Source: Streptomyces fructofermentans
GTDB taxonomy: Bacteria > Actinomycetota > Actinomycetes > Streptomycetales > Streptomycetaceae
NCBI RefSeq assembly: GCF_014651055.1
Contig: NZ_BMWD01000021.1
Span: 46,459-109,131 of the forward strand
Length of the DNA: 62,673 nt
Reading direction: 5' to 3'
Below are positions 61,993 through 62,673 of the stretch, in pieces; the first letter of the stretch is position 1, and each line of letters starts with the position of its first letter. Made by a program: the position numbers and the translations under genes. Under the pieces are notes generated by a model, which was not told the DNA's origin, made no database searches, and saw nothing but the letters and a program-made list of their open reading frames with translations.

Positions 61993-62658
61993 ATGCGCGA
62001 GATCCTCGGAAGGCGACGAAGGCTCCTGTCCAGGCGAAACGACGGGAGGCCTGAGATGCTCAGTGCGGCCCTGACCTTCGCGACCGCATGGCAGTGGCCC
62101 GTACTCCCGGGCGTGGCTCCGGACCCGCAGGGGCGGGCCCGCTGCGCGTGCCCCGACGCGGAGTGCACGGTGCCCGGTGCCCACCCCTTCGACCCCGGCC
62201 TGCTCGCGGCCACCACCGACGAGCGCATGGTGCGCTGGTGGTGGACGAACCGGCCCTCGGCGCCGATCGTCCTCGCCACCGGCGGCGGCGCGCCGTGCGC
62301 GGTGAGCCTGCCGGCCCCTGCGGCCGCCCGGGCGCTCCGCGCGCTCGACCGCATGGGCATGCGCCTCGGCCCCGTGATCGCGTCCCCGACGCGCTGGGCG
62401 CTGCTGGTGAAGCCCTACTCCTTGGAGCAGCTGGGCGAGCTGCTCTACGCGAAGGACTACGTGCCCGGCTCGCTGCGCTTCCACGGCGAGGGCGGCTATG
62501 TGGCGCTGCCCCCGTCGGAGACGGGGCAGGGCCCGATCTGCTGGGAGCGGGCTCCGCTGCCCGGTTCGGCGGCCCCCTGGGTGCCCGACGTGGAGGCCGT
62601 GGTGGACGCGGTCGTGGAGGCCCTCACTCGTACGGGTGTGAGCGCCCCCGAGTTGTAG
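61993..62658 (+). CDS. PrimPol-like (bifunctional primase/polymerase N-terminal) protein
   Basis: 221 aa, a stand-alone member of the primase/polymerase N-terminal family. Seen: FATAWQWPVLPGVAPD at the start, a Cys/His segment CACPDAECTVPGAHPFDP, and WWWTNRPSAPIVLATGGG. The position where the family shows hhhDhD (catalytic Asp pair) reads APCAVSLP here, so no catalytic acids are visible and it may be inactive in synthesis. AAAGGA lies about 12 bp before ATG 61993. Function unknown. Confidence 0.75.
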   Translation: MREILGRRRRLLSRRNDGRPEMLSAALTFATAWQWPVLPGVAPDPQGRARCACPDAECTVPGAHPFDPGLLAATTDERMVRWWWTNRPSAPIVLATGGGAPCAVSLPAPAAARALRALDRMGMRLGPVIASPTRWALLVKPYSLEQLGELLYAKDYVPGSLRFHGEGGYVALPPSETGQGPICWERAPLPGSAAPWVPDVEAVVDAVVEALTRTGVSAPEL

Positions 62659-62673
62659 GCGTGCGGGCGCGGG

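Noticed and set aside
1..62673. CRISPR arrays, insertion sequences or transposase genes
   Set aside because: No spaced repeat array of CRISPR type and no transposase motifs were found; the tandem repeats here have no spacers.

Overview
The window is a high-GC actinobacterial chromosome segment, almost certainly from a Streptomyces. The codon usage is extremely GC-rich at third positions. Developmental genes typical of the genus are present (an SsgA-like protein next to its IclR-type regulator). From memory, the order ptpA, ssgR-ssgA, thiC, an aminotransferase, cydA-cydB-cydCD, serS, pheA, then a Dyp peroxidase/copper cluster follows the origin-proximal arm of the S. coelicolor chromosome; no search was run. 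Four exact copies of the 14-bp ParB site parS and several DnaA-box groups support an origin-proximal position.

Layout. 1-10 kb: acetyltransferase, membrane protein, long flavohemoglobin, Nudix, LysR, a holin-like/ptpA/PLP-lyase operon, then cupin, small membrane protein, ssgR and ssgA. 10-20 kb: YibE/F membrane protein with a His-rich tail, a TPP riboswitch and thiC, then a less familiar block (TerD-VWA protein, membrane-anchored degenerate Nudix, proline-rich membrane protein, metallophosphoesterase) and a LacI-type regulator carrying a rare TTA codon. 20-32 kb: aminotransferase, Rex operator, cytochrome bd oxidase operon with three parS sites before cydCD, an orphan GAF-GAF histidine kinase and an M23 peptidase. 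32-39 kb: HAD phosphatase, F420-type oxidoreductase, KptA, MerR regulator and a translationally coupled operon of M24 peptidase, alpha/beta hydrolase-SDR fusion and a metal-dependent hydrolase. 39.5-43 kb: two ATPase/permease ABC pairs in one operon. 43-48 kb: tRNA-Ser(GCU), HAD phosphatase, serS, a 0.9-kb non-coding region with DnaA boxes and tandem repeats, pheA. 48-54.4 kb: copper trafficking and Dyp peroxidase cluster. 54.6-62.7 kb: RsbW-like ATPase, MFS exporter, MocR regulator, aminopeptidase P, SpoIIE-type phosphatase with an altered metal-site residue, and a PrimPol-like protein lacking obvious catalytic acids.

The cyd cluster (Rex site, oxidase, heme/thiol exporter, GAF-type kinase) is a coherent redox module. 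The 48-54 kb cluster is a coherent extracytoplasmic copper module. The most unusual features are at DNA level: parS sites placed over start codons, a regularly phased parS triplet, and a parS-like hairpin inside the TPP riboswitch. Starts were chosen from ribosome-binding sites, translational coupling and family N-termini; many are GTG. All functional names rest on motifs read by eye.
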